Shown here piece by piece: positions 50,160-64,000 of a stretch of DNA of 64,000 nucleotides. Below the pieces are notes generated by a model, which was not told where the DNA came from, ran no database searches, and worked only from the letters and a program-made list of their open reading frames with translations. The DNA lies in contig JAAPAO010000136.1 of assembly GCA_013115145.1 (NCBI GenBank), forward strand, positions 1-64,000, written 5' to 3'. The first letter of the stretch is position 1; every line of letters begins with the position of its first letter. The DNA is from Perkinsus chesapeaki (lineage: Eukaryota > Perkinsozoa > Perkinsida > Perkinsidae). Both the position numbers and the translations under genes were made by a program.

Positions 50160-51685
50160 TCAACTCAAGAGAGGAGGAGGCTTTCCAGAAATAACAAGGT
50201 ATTTAACATACTCATATAGCAGACTCATGGACATCATCGTTTCCGTCATCAGATAGCCCCAACTCCTCCGGCACTTCCCCCGGCACCGGAGGAAGACTTG
50301 GCACCACCTCGGGCGGAGTAGGCGGGAGCTGACGTCTGTCAAGATATTGTCGGGCAACTACTCCTGTAGAAGTCTGAGGCCTCCGATCCCTCCTTCGCCG
50401 TCCCGAATCCTCTCTCGAATGACCTTCTCGATTGGCCCGGCTAAACACACCCGTCAACACCAGACCACACTGATGGTGGCCCACCTATGGCTGCTGTGGG
50501 ACGTACTCGGTCTCCTACCGCCCCCCACCGCTGGAGACCCTTCCCTTAAGATGTATATCTCAGATATAACTTCCTTCAAACCCTTCACCAGCTCATCCAC
50601 TCGCCTTTCTTTATCAGCAAGTTCCCTTCTAAGTCTCGCGCGTTCTACCTGGAACATCAACGAAGCAGAGAGCCGTTCAACCACCCAGAGGGACCACTGG
50701 AAATAAGCGCGATGGTCTCAGTAACAGTATCCTAACCGATCCATCTGAGCCAGGGCATTCACTTTTCAACTGCCCTCACTTCACCGCTAACATTTTCTTT
50801 CTCTTTTCCGATTGTCCCACTGTCAGTTACCTCCGATGGCTCATGTCTTCTTCTCCTCTGGCTTCGTGGCCTCCCCCTCCTCCGGTCACCCTCCCCTGTA
50901 GCCGGCCTTTGCCTACTATGACTTCTCGCCTGCCTCGGTATTGCAGTCTGTGGGCGTTGAATCGATGAGGGGCGTCGAGTAGCCTCCAAGACAGCCCTCA
51001 GAGTAGTTACTTCAGGACTGTCTGCGGTCATCTGATCCCACCCATCTACTTGAGCTCCTTCTCAAGCCCCACTTTATCATGATCATAGAAATCCTCCAAT
51101 TCCGCATCGCTCCGCTCGTCTTCCACATTTTCTAATGGTGCTCTCTCCACCCAAACCGTGTCATTCTAACGTTCATCGAATTGGGATTCGGAGCCATCAG
51201 CCTACCAACGCCGCGGGCTCCCCATTCTCGGCCTTCACTAACTTCTCCAAATATCTCCGAAGAACCTGCAATCGTCATTCCCGCCAAGACGCTACCGAGT
51301 GGTACCAGCTCGCAGTCAGCATCCATGGCAGGCAGGCCCAGAAGCTCAGATATGCCTGAGTCATTGGCCTCGACCACTGCGAGTAGGTCAAGATGCTCCA
51401 TCCAGGAGGGAAGGGAATACTCCTCCCCACAGAGGTCTTGGATTAATCTGTGCGCATCCAGGTTCGATCCCGGCACCTCACACTTTTCCACCTATTTAGC
51501 TCCCTAATAATTTCACTTTCTTCCCCATCTTCATCCACTGTGAAGCGTGCCCGGCCAACCCCTACATCTCGAGCCAAGAGCGTCGAGACTTCCGGCTGCA
51601 GCGAACTAACCCTCCACACCGGAAAGTGGCCTACCCCTCCCGATCTCTCTGGCTCCGTCGACTTTGCTATCTCAAGCAACCGCCT
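50160..51685 (-). CDS. Arg/Pro/Glu-rich coding region, possible C-terminal tail of the bestrophin gene
   Basis: Consecutive minus-strand coding pieces occur at about 51679-51443, 51491-51132, 51031-50759, 50684-50454 and 50484-50212. They are rich in Arg, Glu, Ser and Pro, with a coiled-coil-like stretch (RARLRRELADKERRVDELV) near 50640. Short GT-AG-compatible gaps separate them. I cannot tell whether this is a long cytosolic tail of the upstream bestrophin-like protein or a separate gene. No domain is recognised. Confidence 0.4.
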
Positions 51686-51689
51686 GACC

Positions 51690-54192
51690 TACCATGACTC
51701 ATCTACAATTTGACGGAAGTGTGGTACGAAACATCGCTGTATATCTTGTATTGGAATATCATTGGCATCATCTCCAAAGGGCTCCTCAAGCTCCACGCAG
51801 ATCCTATCTAGTCCGGTGAAGCCCACAACACAAAGTGTCGCAAAGATCATAGCAGGAGCCCTGGCAAAGACCAGACAATCGGGCCATATCAGCTAGTAGT
51901 ACCATCTGTCAAGAGAATGGGAGATTTCCATGGGCATCAAAAAGACAATACCGAGAATCAACAAGGACATCATTTGTGCAAAGGGGAACGGGAATGGCAC
52001 CATAGCGATTTTCCACGCCTGAGGGAAGCGCCCTCGAATTCGCAAACAGGCGGCGACCCAATCGACCTGGTTGAAGCCGAGCATGCCCGTGGAGGTCTCC
52101 TGGAAGACCCTGCTCAGAATTGGCGGAGGTATAGCCAGCAGGTCCCCCTCGCTTGCCGCTGTCATTATCCCTTCGGTGATCCACTGACACACCAGTAATA
52201 TATCATCTGCACTTTGCAGTGTGGCATTCTCGTGCTCAGTGAGCTCCCCGATAACCTGCCCTATTCTACCCATACCTCATACCGACTTTTCCTCTACTAC
52301 CTCTAGATATGAGCATGACTCACTATAATCCAAGATGCATGCTTTTACACTTCCATTCCCGTCATTCCTGACTAGGCTTCATCCACACATCCACAAACTA
52401 CTACTACATTTCAATGGCCTCATTCTCCTCATCACCAACTGATCTGTACCTACAAAGGAGGTCATCCAACCTCCAACGGTGACAGGGTTTCCAGCTTGAC
52501 TCCTATGTTGGCAAACTTATATCACACTTATAAAAAGTCTAAAGATCCTTGTGACAAGAGGCATTACTCCAGTCACACTGCTCAACAGGAGAAACCGTTC
52601 CTCCGGAAGAACATACACTGATAACGTTATTAATTATTGATGTCATCTATTATTAGAAATAATACTCTATATCTAACTTAGCACTGTAACAACATTAAAA
52701 GGATATAAATACATAAAATGAAATGGAATACCAGCTCAGCCCGGAGGAGCGACACTGTCCTATAATATATCAATAAAGCCTGCCGGATAATAACGGAGTA
52801 TCAAATACTGCTTACCTAACTCCAATATACGTGGAGATATCTTCTGGTTCACCACTAGGATTCTCCAAAGCTCTCATTGCTAAAGCTGTTGCCAAAGAAA
52901 ACCAATGTATAATTCTGGAAGGCACCGGTGTATTGCCGCCGTCTATCAATCCCTATTACTTATATCGGAACTTCTCCGACCGTTGCTGCAACTTTCCGAA
53001 ATGTGCCCCGCCCTGCTGCCTCCTTAGGGTGGCATTCGAGAACGCTATCAACTGAGAGCGGACTCAATCGAACAATTTTCTCTTTTCTTCGCTGACCTAT
53101 TACTGAGTTTTCGATTCCCACGGTCAGCGCAAAACCAGAGGAAATCCCTACGATCCATATCTCCGCCTATCAAGCGCCGACTACTTATAGACAGGGTGCC
53201 AAGACCACCCCCTGCTAGATAAATCAATAGTGCGATTCCAGCTGTATCGCATTTTACGTGTGAAAAGCAGTTCTGGAATCGATTCTGAGTAGGTTCTGAA
53301 CCTATCGATCTATTGAATGACCGTCATGTCTCTAGCCTATTAAAGCTTCCCGACGCCGATACCCATTACGACTGAGCCACTCCTCCCCGACCGATATATT
53401 ACCAATGAGAAACCATCACTCCACTTAAACATCAGCTGCCTTATACTCGTCACTCCTTCCCAATACCTCTGTAATGCCATATTAGTACGGAACACCACCA
53501 TATACCCCAATATAGTACCATATATCTGAATAGCAACAAGAGAGAACCGTGAGGCTTTTGAGCAATGAGAGATGTAATTCATAGAGATTCGTCAACAACG
53601 CCTCTCCACAAGCCACGATCGTCCTCCTGAATCTTCATATCGATCCTATTCTACCTCCGCACCGGGAAGATATTTTCTACCAATATTTTCCCACTGGAAA
53701 CGAATTTTGCTTTTATATGGCCGGACGCTATCCTAGCGGAACCTATCTCCAAATTCGAAGCCTGCTAAGACACGTCCCGAGTTGCATCTCCTCTTCCCTC
53801 TGACCTGCAAGGCGAATGGCTTCTCCATCAGTATGTGCTGATTCAGAAAATCAACATAGACGAACAATGCAGCGATACCACAGGCAATAATGGCATATAT
53901 AACAATCTGAAATACGAAAACGCAAATCAGCTAATGCGTTCCTGTGTTCCACGCGTGTGACCGGACGCCGGCGACTTGACGACACATGGCGGAAACTTCG
54001 GTGATTTCCCTGGTCGATTCCTTACGAAGATTTGGTGATAAGAAACAGCAACGACGAGGGAAATGCATGCTTCAACGTAAGATATCCCTCCTTTCCCCAC
54101 ACCTGCCAAACCGCTAGTACCCCTGAATACGGCGATCCTGTCCACCTGAGCACAAGCCTCAGAGAGCTCTCCCTGTTGTCATACTCTATCAT
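51690..54192 (-). CDS. Bestrophin-like anion channel (approximate exons)
   Basis: The start at 54192 gives MIEYDNRESSLRLVLRWTGS, the typical bestrophin opening, followed by a membrane entry helix. After an intron, IVIYAIIACGIAALFVYVDF (about 53912-53805) is the first membrane segment. The next exon has GYMVVFRTNMALQRYWEG, the family RTN...RWWEG signature. The exon at 52273-51893 has RVFQETSTGMLGF and PFPFPFAQMMSLL. The exon near 51860-51695 ends with LEEPFGDDANDIP, the conserved Ca-clasp/DPFG region. Bestrophins are pentameric chloride/bicarbonate channels; protist and plant members often sit in organelle membranes. Exons between 53416 and 52280 were not resolved, and a decayed AAA-ATPase fragment lies there on the other strand. 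Confidence 0.75.
52831..53060 (+). pseudogene. Decayed AAA-ATPase fragment
   Basis: The plus strand reads SGSPLGFSKALIAKAVAKEN followed by an ILEGTGVL stretch. In a shifted frame it continues YIGTSPTVAATFRN and PRPAAS. This lines up with the Walker A region and following helix of CDC48/NVL-type AAA modules (GPPGxGKTLxAKAVAxE...KGPELL...YVGESExxVRxxFxxARxxAP). The P-loop Gly-Lys-Thr is destroyed and a frameshift is present, so it is a relic. It lies antisense within the bestrophin-like gene. Confidence 0.6.
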
Positions 54193-54779
54193 GATCTAAC
54201 AACTCTCCATCAATTGAAGGTAACAACTCAAACCAAGCATGATATCAATTATCCATTCTGCGATCTATACACACAAACCCTCAAGCTGCTTTCAAGAGAG
54301 CTATTCAGATTATTAAAGGCTAGAACGATTTGCAGATAAGTGAAGAGTTAACAACAACACCAGATGGAAAGATTCCCTTCCAGTTTGGTTTTTGCTGCTA
54401 GCGGTGTGATTCCGATGCGTATTAGCACCAGAAACTTAAAGACAATGAGGGGCAACAGATGATATCTTACTGGATAAAGTAATATATAAGAAAACCTCTA
54501 AACCCCACCAATTAAGATAGTATTATTAATGGTATTATCAACATCAATCCCAAATGGGACTTTGTAAGCTACTGCAACGTGGCGTCTACTGCTAAACATC
54601 ACAATTATTGTCTTTTCTCGATGACATCACCCCGAGTTAAAGGCAATCTCTCCCTATTAGAAGGGACTCCAGGAGCAGGCTTCCTCTCGGCAGGTGATAC
54701 GACCAAGGGAGCGTTTAAAGGGGCTAATAATTCCGATACCTAAAGGAAAGAGACATCACCGAAAACACTACGGAAAGAA
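54193..54779. other. Spacer, no gene seen
   Basis: Between the bestrophin start and the SLC35F6-like stop; no recognisable feature. Confidence 0.45.
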
Positions 54780-56071
54780 TTAGCCTACAGGTTCCTTTTC
54801 GTGTAGGCCAAAAGGCAGTTTAACAACTTCATCATAGAGAAGCTCGCCATAGATCAGCATGACAAAGCCGACCAACTGTAGGATGGACCACGCCGTGAGA
54901 GGCTCACCAAGACCCTCACCGGGAGCGGCATAGAACCTGACAATAGGAATGAGTTGGATGAACACGCGGATACTTTAAGGTGAATCAATAGGTGTAGTCT
55001 ACACAGTTAGTTCCATTATACTAGAGTTACTAGAAATATAAAGTACTATTGGAAAGAATATATAAACCTATGTGCACACGGGAGGGGATTCTAGAGAAAA
55101 TTATCATTCTGAAGCGCCCTGTTAAAGGTAATAAGAATAGTAGGAGTGTAGGAGTACACTTACATAATGACAGATACGATCCAGATAAGGATGGTCCTGG
55201 TGGCATCGAGGAAGGTGTGATGAACCGCAGAAGCAGTAGCAGTAACCATAACACCACAGAGATTGAATACAAACACCGAGATGACAAAAGATATTGTCAA
55301 CCACATAAGGGTAGATGAATGTCCCAGCATTATAAAGGAATCTTTGGTGTTCTCAATAACACCACCAACATCACCACCATGGATAGCTCCAACTATGGGG
55401 AGAGCGACGGCAACCATGAAAATGGTGCCCCAGAAACCCTCAAGGCCGACAAGGGCCACCGGGGAAACGTCATGCGGAGGCTTCAAAAGGAACTCTTCGA
55501 TAACGTATTGAGCGGCACAGACAACCTGACCGCCTACGATGAAGCAGATACCGAGGAGGAGCTTGCCGAGACTGACCACTTGTGTCTGGTTTTCACGAGA
55601 GGCAACGCTGGATAGACCGACAAAGACCAACGCAATGACGCAAATGATAACACCGGCCCAATTATGACGGTACATCTTACGATGGAGGAAGAGAACCGAA
55701 AGGGCAGCAGAGAAGATAAGGATACTTCCCTTAAGCATTTGGAACACCGAAACGGGAGTGTAGACGAGACCAATGGCTTGGAAGGAAGAACCAAGGAGAT
55801 CGAACATGGAGGGTATCGCCACCACGAAGAGAACACGCTTGTTGACCTTATCGTGCTTAATTTTACGCATCCACAGCAAAAGATAGTAGACAGGTAGGGC
55901 CAGGAACATGGCAACAAACATAACCAGACTCATGAACCAAGGCTTCTCGAAAAGATGGTATATACCATCAATGCCGATGGCACCGGTTTGAAACTGGAGC
56001 TTCTCTACAATGGAGTTAGCTGAACCAGCCAATAGGCCTATGGTGAATACTATGGCAAAAGTGCTCCACAT
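54780..56071 (-). CDS. SLC35F6-like drug/metabolite-superfamily transporter
   Basis: Two exons (56071-55164 and 54972-54780) give 366 aa that close in frame; the intron is 191 nt, long for this genome. About ten membrane helices are evident. Family-typical stretches include VYTPVSVFQMLKGSILIFSA, RKMYRHNWAGVIICVIALVFVGL, GGQVVCAAQYVIEEFLL and VGLEGFWGT. An ending like VGFVMLIYGELLYDEVVKLP matches the SLC35F6 branch (ANT2-binding protein, lysosomal or mitochondrial). The substrate is unknown. The gene is divergent from DDX41, with 166 bp between start codons. Confidence 0.83.
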
Positions 56072-56237
56072 TGTACAGGAGGCAGAAGGATTATATTAAA
56101 TAGCAACCTATAGAGAAGCGTGTTGCTGTGGCATTTATTACTAGCCCTGTGTAGCTCGATCACTTGCTCTCTTACCAAGACTTGCATTTCCTCAACGGTA
56201 ATACTGAACTGCGCAGATCATCTTCTTTATCGTTGAA
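56072..56237. promoter_or_regulatory. Divergent promoter region SLC35F6-like / DDX41
   Basis: Only 166 bp separate the start codons of these opposed genes, so transcription probably starts from one shared region. No named motif was identified. Confidence 0.5.
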
Positions 56238-60145
<3,908 letters not shown>

Positions 60146-60249
60146 TCGTTACTGCTGCCAGTACGTTACATTACGTGTTAAATTTCCCGAGTAAAGATTT
60201 GTCGTGTTAAAAAGTTCAAAAGATTCCCGGAGGTTAGATTGACAGACAA

Positions 60250-61023
60250 TGTCAAATACAGACAGGCAAGAGTTGAGTGAGAATTGCAAGTCGAACGCAG
60301 AAGAGGAAGATGACGAACAGTTTAAGCGAGCGATGGAACTTGTCGAAAGGAGGCTTCGAGACCTGTAAGGGACTTATTAACTGGGTTTTCGTACTGCTAT
60401 TATTAACTACGTGTCTATTATATTCGATACATATTTATCATGCCACCAGTTTATGCAGCCATTTGATAAAGTAGTGGTGGTGGTGGTTTCAATGGTGAAT
60501 GTGGAAGTGTCCATGCATGATCTTGTGAACCCTTGTAAACCAATTTGGTTCTCCACATCTATCTTTGGCTCATAATCGCAATTCATCTCTCAGTGATGCC
60601 GACTACGAAGCGACCCTAGCAGCCGAGAAGCCTAAAGACTCGGACCCACCAGAGGACCTAGGGTAAGGGCCTGTTCAATTGGTTGATTATATATTCTCAT
60701 TCAGATACGGTTTACTTCGCAGCGAGAGTTGCTCGAGCTCAGAGGATGATGGCTTTGGTGCATTTACAAGTGGTGAAGTCTTGGACGAGCCTGCTGATGC
60801 CCAGCAAAGTCAGCCAACAGTTATCCATCCCAAACCGTAGGTCGTCTTATTGGTAAGGCAAATGATACTGACTATTAGGATGTCGTCGGAGAAGCGCGAG
60901 CGAATCAAGCAAGCCATGGCTGAGATGCCAAAGCCACCGATGCCCGAGTGGGCTCGTGCTTTAAGTGATGAAGAGTTCCTTAGAGCTGTCCTCTCGGACG
61001 GTGGCCATCGTAAAGGCCAATAG
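60250..61023 (+). CDS. Acidic protein with MEA1-like C-terminus
   Basis: Exon 1 from 60250 (MSNTDRQELSENCKSN, acidic, then RAMELVERRLRDL) is followed by short exons near 60590-60663 (SDADYEATLAAEKP), 60718-60838 (SESCSSSEDDGFG) and 60880-61023. The last encodes MPKPPMPEWARALSDEEFLRA and a stop. This C-terminal motif resembles that of MEA1 (male-enhanced antigen 1: PEWAREVSD), a small acidic eukaryotic protein of unknown role. The N-terminal part is only generally acidic, so the assignment rests on the C-terminal motif. It lies just downstream of DDX41. Confidence 0.45.
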
Positions 61024-61199
61024 ATCTCCCAATGGTTTTCATACAAAGTGTGTCATACTTTATGTTGTGTTATACAGTAAGGATAAAGACGAGGGTTCCC
61101 AACGACACGAAATTCACCGTATTCGCTTATCAACACTTTGAGGAGCCCAGAGGGTTTCAGGACAGCTTCGTACTAGTTAAAGCAACACAGTAAAGACGC

Positions 61200-62791
61200 T
61201 CAGAAACGAACAGAAACATTATCGAACGACATGACACGGTTGTTGGGGACGAGGAGCACATCGATGGAGTATGGCTCAACCTTCACCTCACGGAGAGCAG
61301 TGTAATCATGCAGAGCCATCGAACGAAGTAGCTCATCGACCTGAAAGATACTCAGCTATTAGAGGTTGCGCACTGTGAAGGATACCTGAGATTGGTAGCG
61401 AGGCTGCTGGGCTACCTCGGCCATTTCGAATTCAACGCATCTTTTTAATTTTCTCAAATCCTTCAAATTCATACTTGCCAGTTGATTGAAGCTTGGGGAG
61501 GATAAATAGCTTATCTGGAATGCCGCCAAAACCATTGCCGCCGACTCGGATGGAAGAGCCGTTGAAGGCTCCCTATTTGGCAGCAGATCTCCGATGCTCG
61601 GGATGGTACCATCACTGAGGTCCCAGCCCATGAACCGCAAGCCATAGAGGAAGAAGGCCTCGTAGGTGATCTTCGACCCAACAAGAGCTGTTGTTGTTGC
61701 TATAGGGCAGGACAGTCGGAAACAGTCGGCTATGAAACGCAACTGATAGAGCGGAAATTCTTAATGCCGCCGGGAACTTGTTACATAGGATCCTGTACTC
61801 CACCCTCGACCGTTCCGGCCCTGATCCTCATTAGTCATATTAACCCTTTTCAATAAGCCACTGTGCCTGTACGGTACGAGAGATATCGAATGTAGAGCCA
61901 ACAGGAAGGACTCCTGATCTGTGTCTCTGACCAACCTGAGAACACCTATGTGTGGTGCCTCGTCGGTCGGTTACCTGTTCGCCAAATCCTCTATCTCCGA
62001 GTCTAGATCAGCCCCACCTCCTCGTTGCGCTCTGCACCTTATATAAAGCAACTGAGCTCTCACTTCTGGTGAAGATACTCCAGCGGCAGACGGCAGTCGA
62101 GCCTCAAGCTGAGGCGAGCGAATGGCCATCTGTCAGAGTGATGGACACCATGCAAGCTCCACGGGATACCTTAGCCAACCCGAAGACGATACCAACAAGT
62201 CCCCGCGTGTCCAGCCGTCGGCCTCCAGAGCTCGTCTCTAGCAGCTGCACTGCTCGATCGATGACCTTCCTCCAGATCTCCATGTCTCTCACTTCTGTCC
62301 GATACCTGCGCCGAATACCGCATCCGAAAAGCCTTCGTTCTCACAGTGCTGTCGACATGAGCGGCAAGTCCCTTCCTTTAAAGTCAGATGCCAAAGCACA
62401 ACCGACACACTCAGCCACCAATGACCTTATGCAGGCCATGTCCGCTTTAGTCACATCATAGTTCACCGCGGCTGCAGCTCCCAACGCCACATGGGCCAAG
62501 GCCGTTGGGGACAGCGGAGTTGTGTGCATTCCAGGAGCCTGATCTCCCTTGAGACCTACTCAAGTGAGCATACTCCCTCCTACTCTACCAGAGGTTACCT
62601 CTATCGTTGAGATACCAAACAACATCCATGATTCTCACAGGCGTCTTCCTGTCCCCGAATTGTGTAGTGGTTAAATGCCTCAATAGAAGCGATAGTGTTT
62701 CGATGTCAGGTCGGTTGGCGTCCAGAAATGCCCGAAGAGTCCCTCCCGTCCGAGCCTCGTGGTGAACGTACTTCCTCAAAAACCTTGCCAT
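61200..62791 (-). CDS. RAP/HPR-like organelle RNA-binding protein (tentative)
   Basis: The first ATG in frame (62791) gives an Arg-rich N-terminus (MARFLRKYVHHEAR). Helical repeats follow: LSLLLRHLTTTQFGDRKT, SPTALAHVALGAAAAVNYD and RRLDTRGLVGIVFGLAKVS. These resemble the heptatricopeptide-type repeats of FASTK/RAP proteins. A 61742-61359 exon joins across a short intron to the last exon, with REVKVEPYSIDVLLVPNNRV, similar to the PYSID-VxxPxxR opening of a RAP domain. Such proteins process mitochondrial or plastid RNAs and are expanded in alveolates. The similarity is from pattern only, and the RAP domain would be truncated. Middle junctions (62340-61750) are unverified. Confidence 0.4.
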
Positions 62792-62891
62792 GTCCTTCGG
62801 CAACTACCATTCCTCTCGTCACTTTTTAAACACAATAATCTCCCATAGGCGGCAATGGTAGAATAAATTTTACGTAAAGGCAAGCAAAGTG

Positions 62892-63970
62892 TCATCCAAA
62901 CATATCAACTTCTTCATCTTCTTTCTTTTTTTCCTCGGTGGCATTCAGCACCTTCGAACTCTTCACAAACGTCATTCGGAAGGGGTTGCTGGAGGTAACG
63001 CTCGGCTTGCTGGCTCCACTGGCCACTTCCATCATCCTCTTTTCCATCAATGACCTCGGTGCTGGACCAGAGGCTGCCTCGGATGCATACCCTAGACCAG
63101 GCCGGGCTGCCTCCGCCTCCACACCACCAAAGGAACCGTCAGGATCTGTAACAGCGCTGGGATTCGAACCCGATACCGGAGGCTTACTCATGTTGAGATT
63201 CCTGATCTCCCTGTTGGCCTCTGTTTCCTCAGTCCTCTCAAGCATCTCCAACTCTCTCTCCTCCTTCCTCAACTTCGCTTCCCGCAATCCTTCCTTCCAT
63301 CCTGTGTAACCCTCCAATCGTCTTTTGCGTTCCCGCAGCAAAGCCGATCGATCCTAACAGCACCAATCCTCAGAGGAGCCGCGGGCCATCACCAGCTTTG
63401 TATTTCACGTAATAACAGCTCACCGCGAGACGAACCATACAAGAGTTCTACGAGACCATCTAAACCCATCGTTCCATGTCCATGCCCCCCCACCAGTACC
63501 TGGTACATCTGCGCCCGAGCCTTCTCTCCTTCACGTTCATCTTCCGTCTTACTAAATATTTTCTTTCTAGCATAATTGCTATGCATACCGAATGCCCCTC
63601 CACTGGTCTCGACTACCGGCTGGGCCACAGCCTCCTGCTCATCATTCTGCCCTGTTGCTGGATCCCTCACATCGCACCGCATAAAACACCTCCTCCCCAG
63701 TTGTATTTGCCCTCCCCTATTCTTAATATTAATTTTTTCTCCTCTGTCCAGCTCCCTACCGTCCACTATAACCAATCCATGCAAGGCCTGCAGCTGAAAA
63801 CAATGCTGCTTCTTGCTCCAGGACACTCTACACTGTTTCGTCTGATGCAGATCGCTGAACTGGCTAAGGTCAGGTATATGTCTGCCCAGGTCCCCACCGA
63901 CTGTATCGACCCTCAAGATCTTCTCCGCTCTCTCCCAGGGGGCATCTAAGTTCTCTAAATACGTTCTCAT
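62892..63970 (-). CDS. FHA-domain-like protein with charged coiled-coil tail
   Basis: The upstream exon (63970 to about 63420) has an FHA-like core: RVSWSKKQHCFQLQALHG, GRELDRGEKINI, then IQLGRRCFMRCDV. It is followed by a linker ending near VELLYGSS. The last exon (63353-62892) is strongly charged (RERKRRLEGY, LRKEERELEMLERTEE) and ends EEKKKEDEEVDMFG. FHA domains bind phosphothreonine and are common in nuclear signalling proteins. The exact donor of the single visible intron is uncertain because the obvious GTGAGC site does not keep frame. The first Met is near the window edge, so upstream exons may lie outside. Confidence 0.55.
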
Positions 63971-64000
63971 TTGATCATTCTCATCCGCCCCCGCCTCTGG

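Noticed and set aside
49845-50219. Plus-strand 124-aa open frame
   Set aside because: It runs through the perfect hairpin and has no recognisable content or homologous pattern; probably chance.
51440-51480. T-arm-like sequence near CCAGGTTCGATCCC
   Set aside because: No acceptor, D or anticodon arm is found around it, and the opposite strand appears coding.
50100-52300. Mobile element suspected from Arg/Pro-rich fragments
   Set aside because: The upstream part carries clear bestrophin signatures, and the fragments have no enzyme motifs of a transposon.

Overview
The window is a nuclear contig from a microbial eukaryote with very dense, very short introns. I solved four multi-intron genes by splicing against remembered family sequences, and each closed in frame: CDC48/p97 (18 exons, 808 aa), a mitochondrial Era GTPase (9 exons, 478 aa), CNOT9 (9 exons, 341 aa) and MsrB (4 exons, 184 aa). 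Almost all of their introns are 38-63 nt and GT-AG. One CNOT9 intron is best read as GA-AG, a border type known from dinoflagellates. Together with a lineage-specific array of secreted proteins and a RAP/HPR-like organelle protein, this suggests an alveolate of the Perkinsus/dinoflagellate lineage. The placement is an inference, not proven by any marker here.

Layout. 0-3 kb: an AT-rich repeat, then three tandem intronless membrane RING-finger genes. 3-10.4 kb: conserved housekeeping genes, namely Era-like GTPase (+) with a tRNA-Arg(ACG) gene antisense inside one intron, CNOT9 (-), and CDC48 (+) divergent from CNOT9. 11-32 kb: a minus-strand array of at least five multi-exon genes that each start with a signal peptide and repeat a helical module of about 100 residues (2 to 8 modules per gene). 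This array also holds a degraded member, an MsrB gene, a 29-bp minisatellite and an assembly gap. 32-39.4 kb: several plus-strand genes without recognised homology, a 45-bp tandem repeat, and a gene encoding at least 16 CCHC zinc knuckles built from a duplicated two-knuckle exon. 39.7-43.3 kb: two head-to-head, near-identical NADPH-oxidase/ferric-reductase-like genes. 43.8-54.2 kb (-): a multi-pass membrane protein, VPS52 (GARP/EARP tethering) and a bestrophin-like channel with a decayed AAA-ATPase fragment inside it. 54.8-60.1 kb: SLC35F6-like transporter (-) divergent from the DEAD-box helicase DDX41 (+). 60.2-64 kb: a MEA1-like acidic protein (+), a RAP/HPR-like protein (-) and an FHA-domain protein (-) that may run off the window.

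The conserved genes are unconnected housekeeping functions (protein quality control, mRNA deadenylation, mitoribosome assembly, Golgi tethering, splicing). The striking part is the 21-kb array of secreted modular proteins. Its two largest members are co-linear over eight modules but alternate between almost identical and strongly diverged blocks, as expected from gene conversion or selection on surface or secreted proteins. Intron-exon structures were solved by eye. Genes marked approximate have unverified internal junctions.
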